DNA from: an uncultured Maribacter sp.
Lineage (GTDB): Bacteria; Bacteroidota; Bacteroidia; Flavobacteriales; Flavobacteriaceae
Length of the DNA: 64,000 nt
NCBI RefSeq assembly: GCF_947500405.1
Contig: NZ_CANMRY010000001.1
Coordinates: 1-64,000, forward strand
Direction of reading: 5' to 3'
Shown here: one piece after another, positions 27,860-37,604 of the stretch
Position numbering within the stretch: position 1 is the stretch's first letter
Layout: every line of letters starts with the position of its first letter
The notes under the pieces: generated by a model
What the model saw: the letters and a program-made list of their open reading frames with translations, nothing else
Database searches by the model: none
What the model was told of the DNA's origin: nothing
Position numbers and translations under genes: made by a program

Positions 27860-27865
27860 TTTCTT

Positions 27866-28381
27866 GTGTCTAAAAACAGAAAAGTTGAAAGTAAGCCTGC
27901 TATAAAAAAAGCGCAGCAAGAAATTCCAGAAGAACTTCAAGTAATAGAGGAAGATTTAACAAGTTATAATCCAGAAATTTTTAAGGGAGTTCCCCATAAA
28001 AAGAAAATGGAAATTCTACAAAGTTTTTCGATAGTATCAATTCAACATAAAAGCCATTCAGGCCCTTTACCTGATGCAGATACTTTAATAAAATATAATT
28101 CTGTTATCCCGAATGGAGCTGATAGAATTATGAAAATGGCAGAAACCCAACAAACTCATCGAGTAAGTATTGAAAGTAAAGTAATTACTAGTCAATCTAA
28201 CCAAAGTAAATTAGGGCAAATATTCGGATTAATAATTGGTTTAGTCGGAATTGGATGTGGTACGTTTTTAGCTGCTACAGGAGAACCTACAGTTGGTGGA
28301 ATTATAGCTGGAGCAACAGTTGTCAGTTTAGTATCCGTTTTTGTGATTGGAAAATCAACTCAACGTAAAGGTTCAGATTAG
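27866..28381 (+). CDS. DUF2335-family membrane protein
   Basis: 171 aa from GTG 27866. A hydrophilic first part leads into the DUF2335 signature SGPLPDADTLIKYNSVIPNG ADRIMKMAETQQTHR (about 66-101), then a linker and two membrane helices (GQIFGLIIGLVGIGCGTFLA and VGGIIAGATVVSLVSVFVI). DUF2335 proteins are scattered among bacteria and phages and have no established function. With its 79-aa partner and a candidate sigma-54 promoter it looks like a small accessory cassette. Ends before a bidirectional terminator. Confidence 0.82.
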   Translation: MSKNRKVESKPAIKKAQQEIPEELQVIEEDLTSYNPEIFKGVPHKKKMEILQSFSIVSIQHKSHSGPLPDADTLIKYNSVIPNGADRIMKMAETQQTHRVSIESKVITSQSNQSKLGQIFGLIIGLVGIGCGTFLAATGEPTVGGIIAGATVVSLVSVFVIGKSTQRKGSD

Positions 28382-28526
28382 CAGTTACATTTCTCAAATC
28401 GTAACCTATAATACAGGATAAGCAACAGCTTAAACGCTCGATATTAACATGTTACATCCAAACTTATAAACACTTCAATTCTACTCATTCTTTATCCTTT
28501 AGATTAACTTGAAATGACATATAAAA

Positions 28527-28563
28527 ACAAAAAGTCCGAGCTTAAAAACTCGGACTTTTTAAA
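28527..28563. terminator. Bidirectional terminator between DUF2335 and acnB
   Basis: AAAAGTCCGAG / CTCGGACTTTT stem with an 8-base loop and T-runs on both strands. The gap 28382-28526 holds nothing else. Confidence 0.9.
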
Positions 28564-28585
28564 ATATTATAATCGTAACCTAAAA

Positions 28586-31363
28586 CTAACTTACTAATTG
28601 CTTTTGAGAAGGTTTAAACTTTGTAAGTACAATACCTTCTACAGCAGCTTCGTACTCTTCCATAGTAGGTGTTCTTCCTAAAATAGTAGATAATACTACT
28701 ACTGGTGTGGAGGATAATAAAGATTCTCCTTTTTTCTCCGCTGCATCTCTCACAACTCTTCCTTGGAATAAACGTGTAGAGGTGGCCATTACGGTATCTC
28801 CTGGCTCAGCCTTTTCTTGGTTACCCATACAAAGGTTACATCCTGGACGTTCTAAGTACAGCATATTTTCATATTTAGTACGTGCTAAACCTTTTGGTGC
28901 GTCATCATCGAATACAAAACCGGAGTATTTTTCTAATATTTCCCAATCGCCTTCTTCTTTTAACTCATCTACAATGTTATAGGTTGGTGGTGCAACTACT
29001 AAAGGTGCATTAAACTCCACTTTTCCTTGTTGTGCCTCTACATTCTTTAGCATTTGCGCTAAAATCTTCATATCTCCTTTATGGATCATACAAGATCCTA
29101 CAAATCCTAAATCTACTTTCTTAGTACCTCCATAGAAAGATAATGGTTGAATGTTATCGTGTGTATAACGCTTAGATACATCTTCGTTATTTACATCTGG
29201 ATCCGCAATCATTGGCTCCACAATCTTATCTAAGTCAATTACCACTTCTGCATGGTACTGTGCATCTGCATCTGGCTTTAAAGCTGGTCTTTCACCAGAT
29301 TTTAACTCTGAAATACGCTTGTTTGCTTTATCTACTAAGCCTTGTAATACCTTCTTGTCGTTATCCATACCCTTATCTAACATAATTTGGATACGATCTC
29401 TTGAAATTGCTAAGGACTCTGCTAATGTAGCATCTTCCGATATACAGATAGATGCTTTTGCTTTCATCTCTGCCGTCCAATCTGTAAATGTAAAGGCTTC
29501 ATCTGAAGTTAAGGTACCAATATGTACCTCAATGATTCTTCCTTGGAATACATTCTCTCCGCCAAACTGATTTAACATCTGCTCTTGCGTAGCATGTACC
29601 ACATCACGGAAGTCCATGTACGGTTTCATATTTCCTTTAAAGGTTACTTTTACAGACTGTGGAATTGGCATAGTAGCCTCTCCTGTTGCCAATGCTAAAG
29701 CAACGGTTCCAGAATCTGCTCCAAAAGCAACACCTTTTGCCATACGTGTATGCGAATCTCCACCGATAATTACATCCCAATCATCTACGGCTATATCGTT
29801 TAATACTTTATGAATAACATCGGTCATTGGAAAGTATTTTCCCTTAGGATCACGACCTGTAATTAATCCAAAATCATTCATAAATGACATTAATCTTGGA
29901 ATATTAGCTTTAGACTTATCATCCCAAACTGAAGCAGTATGACAACCCGATTGGTATCCTGCATCTACAATTGGTGAAATAACAGTTGCTGCCATCATCT
30001 CTAACTCTTGAGAGGTCATTAATCCTGTAGTATCCTGAGAACCAACAATATTAACTTCTACTCTAACATTAGATCCAGCATGTAATGTTTTTCCTGGTGT
30101 GGTTCCTACTGCATTTTTGTTGAATATTTTTTCAACGGCAGTTAACCCTTGCCCTTCTATAGAAACTTCTTTTGCCGCAGCGTATACTTGAGGAACATCT
30201 ATTCCTAAAGCTTTACACGCAAAAGTTTGTAATTTTTTACCGAAAACAACGGCGTAAGAACCACCTGCTTTAATAAACTCCATTTTTGGAGGTGTTAATG
30301 CTGTAGAAATATCTTTAACGGCTTTACCGTCTTTGTATAATTTTTTCTCTTTTGTATTTATAGTAAGTACTGTACCTGTTTCTACAGAATATACTTGTTC
30401 TAAAACTGGTTCTCCGTCTGCATCATAAACGGTTTTACCGTCCGCATCCTTTTTAGTTATCCAGTTTTTAAGATCAATACCAATACCACCAGTTACCCCA
30501 ACTGTTGTTAAGAAAATTGGAGCAATACCATTTGTTCCAGCAATAACTGGTGCAAAATTAATAAATGGCACGTATTTGCTAAAAGGAACCCCTGTCCATA
30601 AGGCTACATTATTAACTCCAGACATTCTTGAAGACCCCACTCCCATGGTTCCTTTTTCCGCGATTAACATTACGCGCTTATCTGGATGCTGCTCTTTTAA
30701 AGCTAACAATTCATTTTGCATATCTTTATTATGCTCAAACATACACTGACCATGTAATTCACGGTCTGATCTTGAGTGTGCATCGGCACCTGGCGATAAT
30801 AAATCTGTAGAAATATCTCCAACACCAGCAATATAGGTTACGATTTCTATCTCTTCTTCTACTTCTGGAAGTTTTGTAAAGAATTCTGCTTGCGCATAAC
30901 TTTCTATAATTTCTTTTGCAATAGCACTTCCTGCTTTCATTGCGTCTTCTAAACGGTCTGTATCTGCTTCATATAGGAATACCTGGGTTTTTAAAACCTC
31001 AGCTGCTTGTTTTGCTATAGATGCATCTTCACCTAAAGCTAAATCTAACAACACTTCAACGGAAGGCCCACCTTTCATGTGCGATAATTGCTCTAAAGCA
31101 AAATCAGGTGTAATTTCTTTTACAACTTCTTCTCCTAAAATAATTTCTTTTAAAAAGGTAGCTTTTACACCTGCAGCACTTGTGGTTCCAGGTAAAACAT
31201 TATAGATAAAAAAGTGAAGAGAATCTTCTCTATACGCATTATCTACATCTTTAATTTGGTCAATAATTGCGCTTAATAATTCTGCGCCATCAATTGGTTT
31301 TGGATGAAGCCCCTGTCCTTTTCGTTCTTCAATCTCCGCAATGTAATCCTTATAAATAGTCAT
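28586..31363 (-). CDS. acnB: Bifunctional aconitate hydratase 2 / 2-methylisocitrate dehydratase
   Basis: 925 aa. HEAT-like N-terminal domain (about 1-160), swivel domain (MLIAEKGTMGVGSSRMSGVN), then the catalytic domains. Iron-sulfur ligands lie in VGSCMIHKGD and PGCNLCMGNQ, with IIGGDSHTRMAKGVAFGADSG in the middle. Converts citrate to isocitrate in the TCA cycle and can work in the methylcitrate cycle. No prpB or prpC gene is beside it. A TATTTTTG -7 element is at 31469-31462 on the minus strand, giving a leader of about 90 bases. Expected length for AcnB is about 865-930. Confidence 0.97.
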   Translation of the reverse strand: MTIYKDYIAEIEERKGQGLHPKPIDGAELLSAIIDQIKDVDNAYREDSLHFFIYNVLPGTTSAAGVKATFLKEIILGEEVVKEITPDFALEQLSHMKGGPSVEVLLDLALGEDASIAKQAAEVLKTQVFLYEADTDRLEDAMKAGSAIAKEIIESYAQAEFFTKLPEVEEEIEIVTYIAGVGDISTDLLSPGADAHSRSDRELHGQCMFEHNKDMQNELLALKEQHPDKRVMLIAEKGTMGVGSSRMSGVNNVALWTGVPFSKYVPFINFAPVIAGTNGIAPIFLTTVGVTGGIGIDLKNWITKKDADGKTVYDADGEPVLEQVYSVETGTVLTINTKEKKLYKDGKAVKDISTALTPPKMEFIKAGGSYAVVFGKKLQTFACKALGIDVPQVYAAAKEVSIEGQGLTAVEKIFNKNAVGTTPGKTLHAGSNVRVEVNIVGSQDTTGLMTSQELEMMAATVISPIVDAGYQSGCHTASVWDDKSKANIPRLMSFMNDFGLITGRDPKGKYFPMTDVIHKVLNDIAVDDWDVIIGGDSHTRMAKGVAFGADSGTVALALATGEATMPIPQSVKVTFKGNMKPYMDFRDVVHATQEQMLNQFGGENVFQGRIIEVHIGTLTSDEAFTFTDWTAEMKAKASICISEDATLAESLAISRDRIQIMLDKGMDNDKKVLQGLVDKANKRISELKSGERPALKPDADAQYHAEVVIDLDKIVEPMIADPDVNNEDVSKRYTHDNIQPLSFYGGTKKVDLGFVGSCMIHKGDMKILAQMLKNVEAQQGKVEFNAPLVVAPPTYNIVDELKEEGDWEILEKYSGFVFDDDAPKGLARTKYENMLYLERPGCNLCMGNQEKAEPGDTVMATSTRLFQGRVVRDAAEKKGESLLSSTPVVVLSTILGRTPTMEEYEAAVEGIVLTKFKPSQKQLVS

Positions 31364-31653
31364 AAAAGAAATTAGTTTAGTATTGTATTTTAATAAGTGA
31401 TTTTATCTAGCTATAAGCATTTTCTCTATATAGCCCTATCCACATAAAACGCTCTTCCCAACAAAAATATTTTAGGGAAATTCAATCTTGTAAAATTACT
31501 AAAATCTATAAGTTTTTGGAAAAAATTCTAGTTGCCTCACTATTGTTTTAAAGAAAAACAAAAAAAATAGGTATGAAAAAACGAATTCCGTATTTATTGA
31601 GTGCTTTTTTTAACAATATCGCTAACGAAAACGTTTGAAATACAGTAACGACA

Positions 31654-32607
31654 CTACCACAAATGTTTTATAATTGTCTCTTCGGAGATATTTTCGGCCT
31701 CTGCTTTGTAGTTTTTTATAATTCTATGTCTTAAAATCCCAAGGGAAACGGCTTTAACATCTTCTATATCTGGAGAAAATTTACCATTAATTGCCGCATG
31801 CGCTTTTGCAGCTAAAACTAAATTCTGTGATGCTCTTGGCCCTGCTCCCCAATCTATATATTGTTTTACAAAATCTTCTGCAGTATCTAAATTAGACCTA
31901 GTTTTATTTACTAACTTAACTGCATATTCTACTACATTATCAGGAACAGGTATTCTTCTAATTAATTTTTGAACTGCAATAATTTCTTCTGCACTAAATA
32001 AAGTATTTATTACTGCTTTGCTATCTGATGTGGTATTTTTTACTACTTGTATTTCTTCTTGTACAGACGGGTATTTTAACTCTATTGCAAACATAAAACG
32101 GTCTAACTGCGCTTCTGGCAAAGGATACGTACCTTCCTGCTCAATAGGGTTTTGGGTTGCTAATACAAAATACGGTAAATCTAATTTATGCTGTGTTCCT
32201 GCAATAGTAACTGCTCTTTCTTGCATTGCTTCTAATAAAGCTGCTTGCGTCTTAGGTGGCGTTCTATTGATTTCATCTGCCAATATAATATTAGAAAATA
32301 TTGGTCCTTTTATAAATTTAAAATTCCTGTTTTGATCTAAGACTTCGCTACCTAAAATATCACTTGGCATTAAATCTGGCGTAAACTGTATACGCTTAAA
32401 ATTTAAACCTAATGTTTGGGCTATAGTATTTACCATTAAGGTTTTTGCCAAACCAGGAACACCTATTAACAAAGAATGTCCTCCTGTGTAAATAGAAAGT
32501 AATATTTGATCTATTACTTGATTCTGCCCAACTATAACTTTAGCAATTTCTTGCTTTAAGGCTTTGTGTTTTTTTACTAAATTTTCTATTGCAGTAACGT
32601 CTGACAT
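31654..32607 (-). CDS. MoxR-family AAA+ ATPase
   Basis: 317 aa. Walker A GVPGLAKTLMVN (about 44-55), Walker B ILADEINRTPPKTQAALLEAM, sensor ATQNPIEQEGTYPLPEAQLD and arginine-finger segment LDRFMF, with the C-terminal lid (GILRHRIIKNYKAEAE). MoxR ATPases act as chaperones that activate or assemble partner proteins, usually with DUF58 and von Willebrand domain genes next to them. None is here. It lies four bases after the surA-like gene, at the end of a three-gene run that deals with envelope folding. The gap 31364-31653 holds the acnB promoter and nothing else. Confidence 0.93.
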   Translation of the reverse strand: MSDVTAIENLVKKHKALKQEIAKVIVGQNQVIDQILLSIYTGGHSLLIGVPGLAKTLMVNTIAQTLGLNFKRIQFTPDLMPSDILGSEVLDQNRNFKFIKGPIFSNIILADEINRTPPKTQAALLEAMQERAVTIAGTQHKLDLPYFVLATQNPIEQEGTYPLPEAQLDRFMFAIELKYPSVQEEIQVVKNTTSDSKAVINTLFSAEEIIAVQKLIRRIPVPDNVVEYAVKLVNKTRSNLDTAEDFVKQYIDWGAGPRASQNLVLAAKAHAAINGKFSPDIEDVKAVSLGILRHRIIKNYKAEAENISEETIIKHLW

Positions 32608-32611
32608 GTAT

Positions 32612-34057
32612 TTATTCCTTTACCCAATTATTGGTAAAATCGCAGTCTTTCTTAGAGTCATTTACACTAATATAAGTATCTTCTATATGATTATCCATCC
32701 ACTCTTTAATAGCTTCGAACTGCTTTTCTGTTAGTGCTAATTTCTGAATTTTAATATAGTCTTTTGCAAAATCTGCTACATGTTCATCATACCTATTAGT
32801 AACTTTTAATAGCTTATATTTTGGAGGACCTCCTCTTGGGTCATCTTCTCTAATAGGATAAGAAACTTCATTGTCTTTCAAGTCTCTTACTTGGTTATAT
32901 AGAGATGGGTCCATTTTTGTTAACTCAAAACGAGAATCAAAATTTGTTGGGTTTCTTAACAAACCTCCATCAAACTTTGTTTCTTTTTCATCAGAAAAAT
33001 TAAGAGCAGCTTCTGCAAAAGTGAACTTCCCTTCGTTTATTTTAGCGCGTATACTATCTAGCTCTGTTTTAGCTTCAAGTAATGCATCGTCCGAGATTTC
33101 TGGTTGAATTAAGATATGCCTTAAATCTAACTCTTGGCCTCTAATTTTTTCAATAAAAATAATATGGTATCCAAATTGTGTTTCAAAAGGCTCTGAAACT
33201 TCTCCTTCTTGTAAACTAAATGCTACGTCTTTAAACGTTTTATCAAACCCTGTTTCTTTTGTAATACTATAAAACCCTCCTTTAGATTTGGAACCAGGAT
33301 CTTGAGAATACAAAATAGCCTTTACACTAAAACTAGCATCATTATCATCTACATCGGCCTTAATTTCATTTAATCTATCAATTACTTTTTGTATTTCTTC
33401 TTCAGATGGTTTTGGAGATTTTACAATCTGTGCTATTTCCATTTCTGCACCAAAAACGGGTCTTTCTTCTTTTGGAATCTTATTAAAAAACTGTCTTACT
33501 TCTTCCGGTGTAATTTCTATTTCAGATACAATGCTACCCTGCATTTTCTCTGATAACATACGTAATTTATTAATCTTAAATAATTCCTCTCTAAAACTAG
33601 CCTCATCTTCTTTTTTATAATACTTTAAGACCTTGTCCATTGATCCTATTTGTTGTACTAAAGATTGTAGTTGCCTATCTCCTGTTGCATTTACCTCATC
33701 ATCAGAAACTAAGATACTATCTTGTACTGCTTGGTGGGCATACAAACGGTCTTCCATTAATTTTCCTAACAAACTACAACGTGTAATATCTTCTGTAGAT
33801 GCTCCTTGACTTTTTAAATCTATCAGTGTTTTTTCTATGTCAGACTCTAGAATAACATAATCCCCAACTACTGCAGCAATACCATCTAACTTAATTCTCT
33901 TAAAAGTAACTGAATCTTTTACAGGTTCTATAGTTGCTTCTTCTACTACTACTTCTTTAGGTTCTATTTGCGTATCTGGAACTTCTTGTTCTACTTCCTG
34001 TGCAAAAGCAACTCCAGAAAACATACTACATATAAATAATGCTTTTATTTTATTCAT
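32612..34057 (-). CDS. SurA-like periplasmic peptidyl-prolyl isomerase
   Basis: 481 aa from ATG 34057 (MNKIKALFICSMFSGVAFAQ, a signal peptide). N-terminal chaperone domain (about 50-195; LDGIAAVVGDYVILESDIE), then two parvulin-type domains (about 200-300 with GSKSKGGFYSITKETGF and 310-420 with FSDEKETKFDGGLLRNP). Escorts outer-membrane proteins across the periplasm. The start overlaps the end of the upstream gene by eight bases. Confidence 0.92.
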   Translation of the reverse strand: MNKIKALFICSMFSGVAFAQEVEQEVPDTQIEPKEVVVEEATIEPVKDSVTFKRIKLDGIAAVVGDYVILESDIEKTLIDLKSQGASTEDITRCSLLGKLMEDRLYAHQAVQDSILVSDDEVNATGDRQLQSLVQQIGSMDKVLKYYKKEDEASFREELFKINKLRMLSEKMQGSIVSEIEITPEEVRQFFNKIPKEERPVFGAEMEIAQIVKSPKPSEEEIQKVIDRLNEIKADVDDNDASFSVKAILYSQDPGSKSKGGFYSITKETGFDKTFKDVAFSLQEGEVSEPFETQFGYHIIFIEKIRGQELDLRHILIQPEISDDALLEAKTELDSIRAKINEGKFTFAEAALNFSDEKETKFDGGLLRNPTNFDSRFELTKMDPSLYNQVRDLKDNEVSYPIREDDPRGGPPKYKLLKVTNRYDEHVADFAKDYIKIQKLALTEKQFEAIKEWMDNHIEDTYISVNDSKKDCDFTNNWVKE

Positions 34058-34934
34058 TCTTAACATATACTTCAAATTCTTTTTCTTTAACTGCTTCGTC
34101 TATTATTTCTGTTTCCAATTTTCTAACAAAATCTAACTTTCTTCTACTTAGCAAGACTTGTTTAATATTTGGTTTTACAAAAGACAAAGGAGCAACGTCA
34201 TTTACTTCTTTTACTTCTACAATTTTTCCCAAATATACCCCTAATGCATCCTCCAATTCAAAAAATTGTGATTTTTTTAAGTACTTATCCTGATTATCAA
34301 TAGTTAATGGAGGTATTTCTTGTATAACTCTAGAGGCAGATACCCAAATAGAATCATTAAAATTTAATTTCTTAAACTGAACACCAATAGAGTCTAAGAA
34401 TTTTAAATCGTGACTTTTAAAGCTCTTTAGCTTTTTTATTACCTCTTCTTTATTTAAAAATTGTTTAGGCAACTCTACAAAACGTAGTTTAACTATTCTT
34501 TCTTTGAGCTTAAAATTTTCTTTTTCACGTTCATAAAAACTTTCTAATTGTGCATTAGTCACCAAAGAATCGCTCCCTTGTTGCACTAAAGCGTCTTTAT
34601 AAGCTCTGGTATATAAATCCGTTTTATAATTTGCTACTAGAGTATCAAACTCCGCTAGCTTTTCTTCTGGTAAATTAATCTTTGCTTTCTTTAACAACAA
34701 CTGCTTAGAAGCCCAATTATTAACATAATTAGAAATTATTGCCGCACTATCATTAGAAGAAATTCCTTTTCTTAAAAAAGGAGCCACACTACTCATATAT
34801 AAATAAGACTCTCCTACTCTTGCCAAGGGTTTTTTCTCTTCTTCTTTCTTAATAAAAGAGCCACAAGAAAAGACACTAAAAACAATTACCAAACACAAAA
34901 TAAATTGTGTTGCAATTTTTAACTTCATATTCAT
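34050..34934 (-). CDS. SurA N-domain-like lipoprotein
   Basis: About 294 aa from ATG 34934 (MNMKLKIATQFILCLVIVF) with lipobox VFSC; ATG 34928 is also possible. The body (KPLARVGESYLYMSSVAPFL, ISNYVNNWASKQLLLKKAK) resembles the chaperone half of SurA/PrsA proteins. No convincing parvulin domain with catalytic residues is visible, so it may be a chaperone only. First gene of the run with surA-like and moxR genes; likely an outer-membrane protein assembly unit. Confidence 0.8.
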   Translation of the reverse strand: MNMKLKIATQFILCLVIVFSVFSCGSFIKKEEEKKPLARVGESYLYMSSVAPFLRKGISSNDSAAIISNYVNNWASKQLLLKKAKINLPEEKLAEFDTLVANYKTDLYTRAYKDALVQQGSDSLVTNAQLESFYEREKENFKLKERIVKLRFVELPKQFLNKEEVIKKLKSFKSHDLKFLDSIGVQFKKLNFNDSIWVSASRVIQEIPPLTIDNQDKYLKKSQFFELEDALGVYLGKIVEVKEVNDVAPLSFVKPNIKQVLLSRRKLDFVRKLETEIIDEAVKEKEFEVYVKNE

Positions 34935-34953
34935 TTTAAATAAACACATTCCG

Positions 34954-34983
34954 CAAAAATAGTAATAAGATGGTGTTTCGCAA
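34954..34983 (-). promoter_or_regulatory. Promoter of the SurA-like / MoxR operon
   Basis: On the minus strand TTG (34983-34981), 19 bases, TATTTTTG (34961-34954). The leader is about 12-15 bases before ATG 34934. Confidence 0.65.
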
Positions 34984-35072
34984 TATTTTATGTTTTTACT
35001 AATTACATTTAATACCCATATTATATAGAATTACTAATTTAGACCTCTAATATTTTTGATTTAAAATTTTAA

Positions 35073-35315
35073 ATGGATAAAAAAATAAAACTTATATGGG
35101 ATTTTCGTGGTCCTGCAGCATTAAAAACCGCAGAACACCATGAAATACATTTAAAAGAATATATTACCATAGAAGGACTTTCTATAAACATTACTGGCTT
35201 TTCCGTTCTTAATGATATGCATAGTATTGCTTATATGGTTGTAGAGGAATCTAACATGATACCAGTAAGAGATGCTTTAAAACCGCATAGAGGAGAAATC
35301 TATGTTGAAAAATAA
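35073..35315 (+). CDS. Conserved small protein of unknown function
   Basis: 80 aa, soluble. Begins MDKKIKLIWDFRGPAALKTAE, followed by HHEIHLKEYITIEG and a C-terminal MIPVRDALKPHRGEIYVEK. The alternating strands and the HH motif suggest a small alpha-beta fold, but I do not recognise a named domain. A TATTTTTG -7 element at 35051-35058 would give a very short leader. It lies 67 bases before rluF, probably in one transcript. Confidence 0.78.
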   Translation: MDKKIKLIWDFRGPAALKTAEHHEIHLKEYITIEGLSINITGFSVLNDMHSIAYMVVEESNMIPVRDALKPHRGEIYVEK

Positions 35316-35382
35316 GGCTTAGAACCTTAATCTATTATTACTTTACCAATAAAAAACTACTACTCTTTACAGATAATATTTT

Positions 35383-36123
35383 ATGACAGAGCCTAAAAAA
35401 ACAAGAATTAATAAATACCTAAGTGAAGTTGGCTTTTGCTCTAGAAGAGCTGCTGATAAACTTATAGAACAAGGCAGAGTTACTATCAATGATAAAGTTC
35501 CAGAAATGGGCACTAAAATTATTGAGGGAGATATTGTAAAGGTAGATGGCGAAAGTGTTACCCAACCTAAAGAAAAACCCGTATATATTGCTTTTAACAA
35601 ACCTATTGGTATTGTATGCACTACCGATACAAGAGTAGAAAAAGATAATATAATTGACTATATAAACTACCCTAAAAGAATTTTTCCAATTGGCAGATTA
35701 GATAAACCAAGTGAAGGTCTTATTTTCTTAACCAATGATGGTGACATAGTTAACAAAATATTACGTGCAAGAAACCATCATGAAAAGGAATACATTGTTA
35801 CTGTAGACAAACCTATAACGCCAAATTTTTTACACCAAATGCGAAACGGTATTCCAATTTTAGATACCGTAACTCGTAAATGTGAAGTAGAAGAAATAAG
35901 TAAATACCAATTTAAAATTATTTTAACGCAAGGATTAAATCGTCAAATTAGACGCATGTGCGAGTATTTAAATTACGATGTAAAGAAGTTAAAAAGAGAA
36001 CGTATTATGAACATCTCTTTAGATGTACCCGTTGGAAAGTGGCGTTATATTACCGAAAAAGAACTTGCAGAAATTAACAGACTTGTATCTACCTCATCAA
36101 AAACTCATGACACTGATTTTTAA
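35383..36123 (+). CDS. rluF: 23S rRNA pseudouridine synthase RluF-like
   Basis: 246 aa. S4 RNA-binding domain (about 8-65; [20 protein letters not shown]) and RsuA/RluB-type catalytic domain with the active Asp in [17 protein letters not shown] (about 105-121) and [18 protein letters not shown]. RluF makes pseudouridine 2604 (and 2605) in 23S rRNA of E. coli; specificity here is inferred from the N-terminal layout. Confidence 0.92.
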   Translation: MTEPKKTRINKYLSEVGFCSRRAADKLIEQGRVTINDKVPEMGTKIIEGDIVKVDGESVTQPKEKPVYIAFNKPIGIVCTTDTRVEKDNIIDYINYPKRIFPIGRLDKPSEGLIFLTNDGDIVNKILRARNHHEKEYIVTVDKPITPNFLHQMRNGIPILDTVTRKCEVEEISKYQFKIILTQGLNRQIRRMCEYLNYDVKKLKRERIMNISLDVPVGKWRYITEKELAEINRLVSTSSKTHDTDF

Positions 36124-36241
36124 CATGTTACTTCCTTAAAAAATAGTACATTTTAACATACTTTTATTTAAAAATTAGTACCTTGTAGTTGGTCTCTTTT
36201 TGCTCTAGAGAGTAAATAGTTTTCTAAAATCCAAAATTACC

Positions 36242-37543
36242 ATGGCAGCAAACAAAAAAGTATCCATATTACTATTCACTACTTTTATTCTTTTAAGTTT
36301 AAATAGCACAATAGCTTTTGCTTTTCAAGAACCAGAAACTAATTATGCAGAATATAAAGGAGAAGTATTAGATGAATCTTCAAAAAAACCATTGATTTTT
36401 GCTACTCTAGCTATAGAAAAGTCAAACATTAGTACTGTAACAAATAAAGAAGGAGAATTTTCTCTAAAGATTCCAAATTCCACCGAAAGTAAAAATGTAA
36501 TCGTTTCTTTCTTAGGATACAAAACAAAAATTATTCCTTTAAATGAATTCAAAAAAAATAAAACAAAAATATATTTAGCTATCTCTGTAACAGAACTAAC
36601 CGAAGTTAATTTAAGTATTCCAAAAAATGCAGAAGCACTAGTAAGAGAAACATTAAAAAGTAAAGGAGAAAATTATTTTGACGACCCAACTTTAATGACT
36701 GCTTTTTATAGAGAGACAATAAAGAAAAGAAGAAAAAATGTCTCCTTATCTGAAGCCGTAGTTAATATATACAAAACACCATACACCTCTAAAAGAAATG
36801 ATGCCGTAAAACTATATAAAGCAAGAAAAAGTACGGATTATAATAAACTAGATACCGTTGCCTTAAAACTGCAAGGAGGGCCTTTTAATGCTCTTTATAT
36901 TGACATTATAAAATATCCTGAATATATTTTTAGTGAAGAATCGTTGGACAATTACCTCTTTAGCTATGACAGCTCTACAAGAATAAATGATAAATTAATC
37001 TATGTTATTAATTTTAAACAAAAACCCCATGTATACTCTCCCCTATATAAAGGGAAACTTTTTATAGACATTGAAAACAAAATTCTTACCAATGCTACCT
37101 ATAAATTAAATATTACAAACAAAGAAGCTGCATCTAGAATGTTTGTTCGCAGAAAACCAAAAAACGCTAACGTACGACCTACAGAAGTTGCCTATAGAGT
37201 AGACTACAGAGAAAAAAATGGTAAATGGTATTATGGGTACAGCAATGTTTTTTTAGAATTTAAAATTGATTGGGATAAGAGATTATTTAACTCTGTTTAT
37301 AGTATGACCTGCGAAATGGCAGTTACGGATTGGGAAAAGAGCACTAAAGAATCACTCCCTAAACCAAAAGAGCGTATTAAATCTTCTATTATTTTAAGTG
37401 ATGCTGCTGTAGGTTTTTCTGATCCAGATTTTTGGGGAGAATATAATATTATAGAACCAGAAAAATCTATAGAATCGGCTATAAGAAAAATTAAACGTCA
37501 GCTAAAACGTATTAATGTAAACGAAGGTACATCTAGACCGTAA
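36242..37543 (+). CDS. Exported CarboxypepD_reg-like domain protein
   Basis: 433 aa with a signal peptide (about 1-29, cut after AFAF). Residues about 37-125 form the carboxypeptidase-regulatory-like beta sandwich found at the plug end of SusC-type proteins (YKGEVLDESSKKPLIFATL, TNKEGEFSLKIP, VSFLGYKTKI). The remaining 300 residues have no barrel and resemble uncharacterised Bacteroidota proteins with AFYRETIKKRRKNVSLSEAV. Envelope location is likely; function unknown. Single gene with a convergent terminator. Confidence 0.82.
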   Translation: MAANKKVSILLFTTFILLSLNSTIAFAFQEPETNYAEYKGEVLDESSKKPLIFATLAIEKSNISTVTNKEGEFSLKIPNSTESKNVIVSFLGYKTKIIPLNEFKKNKTKIYLAISVTELTEVNLSIPKNAEALVRETLKSKGENYFDDPTLMTAFYRETIKKRRKNVSLSEAVVNIYKTPYTSKRNDAVKLYKARKSTDYNKLDTVALKLQGGPFNALYIDIIKYPEYIFSEESLDNYLFSYDSSTRINDKLIYVINFKQKPHVYSPLYKGKLFIDIENKILTNATYKLNITNKEAASRMFVRRKPKNANVRPTEVAYRVDYREKNGKWYYGYSNVFLEFKIDWDKRLFNSVYSMTCEMAVTDWEKSTKESLPKPKERIKSSIILSDAAVGFSDPDFWGEYNIIEPEKSIESAIRKIKRQLKRINVNEGTSRP

Positions 37544-37547
37544 CTAA

Positions 37548-37592
37548 AAAAGAGAGCCAAAACATAACAAAATGATTTGGTTCTCTTTTAAT
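37548..37592. terminator. Terminator between the CarboxypepD_reg gene and recQ
   Basis: AAAAGAGAGCCAAA and TTTGGTTCTCTTTT pair with one G-T wobble around a 20-base loop; T-runs on both sides. Confidence 0.75.
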
Positions 37593-37604
37593 TTTATGCT
37601 TATA

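Noticed and set aside
27866..28381. DUF2335 pair as a toxin-antitoxin or defence system
   Set aside because: Neither protein shows toxin or antitoxin features; only the small size and pairing suggest it.
31573..31638. 21-codon frame MKKRIPYLLSAFFNNIANENV upstream of acnB on the plus strand
   Set aside because: Too short, with no membrane signature or supporting context.
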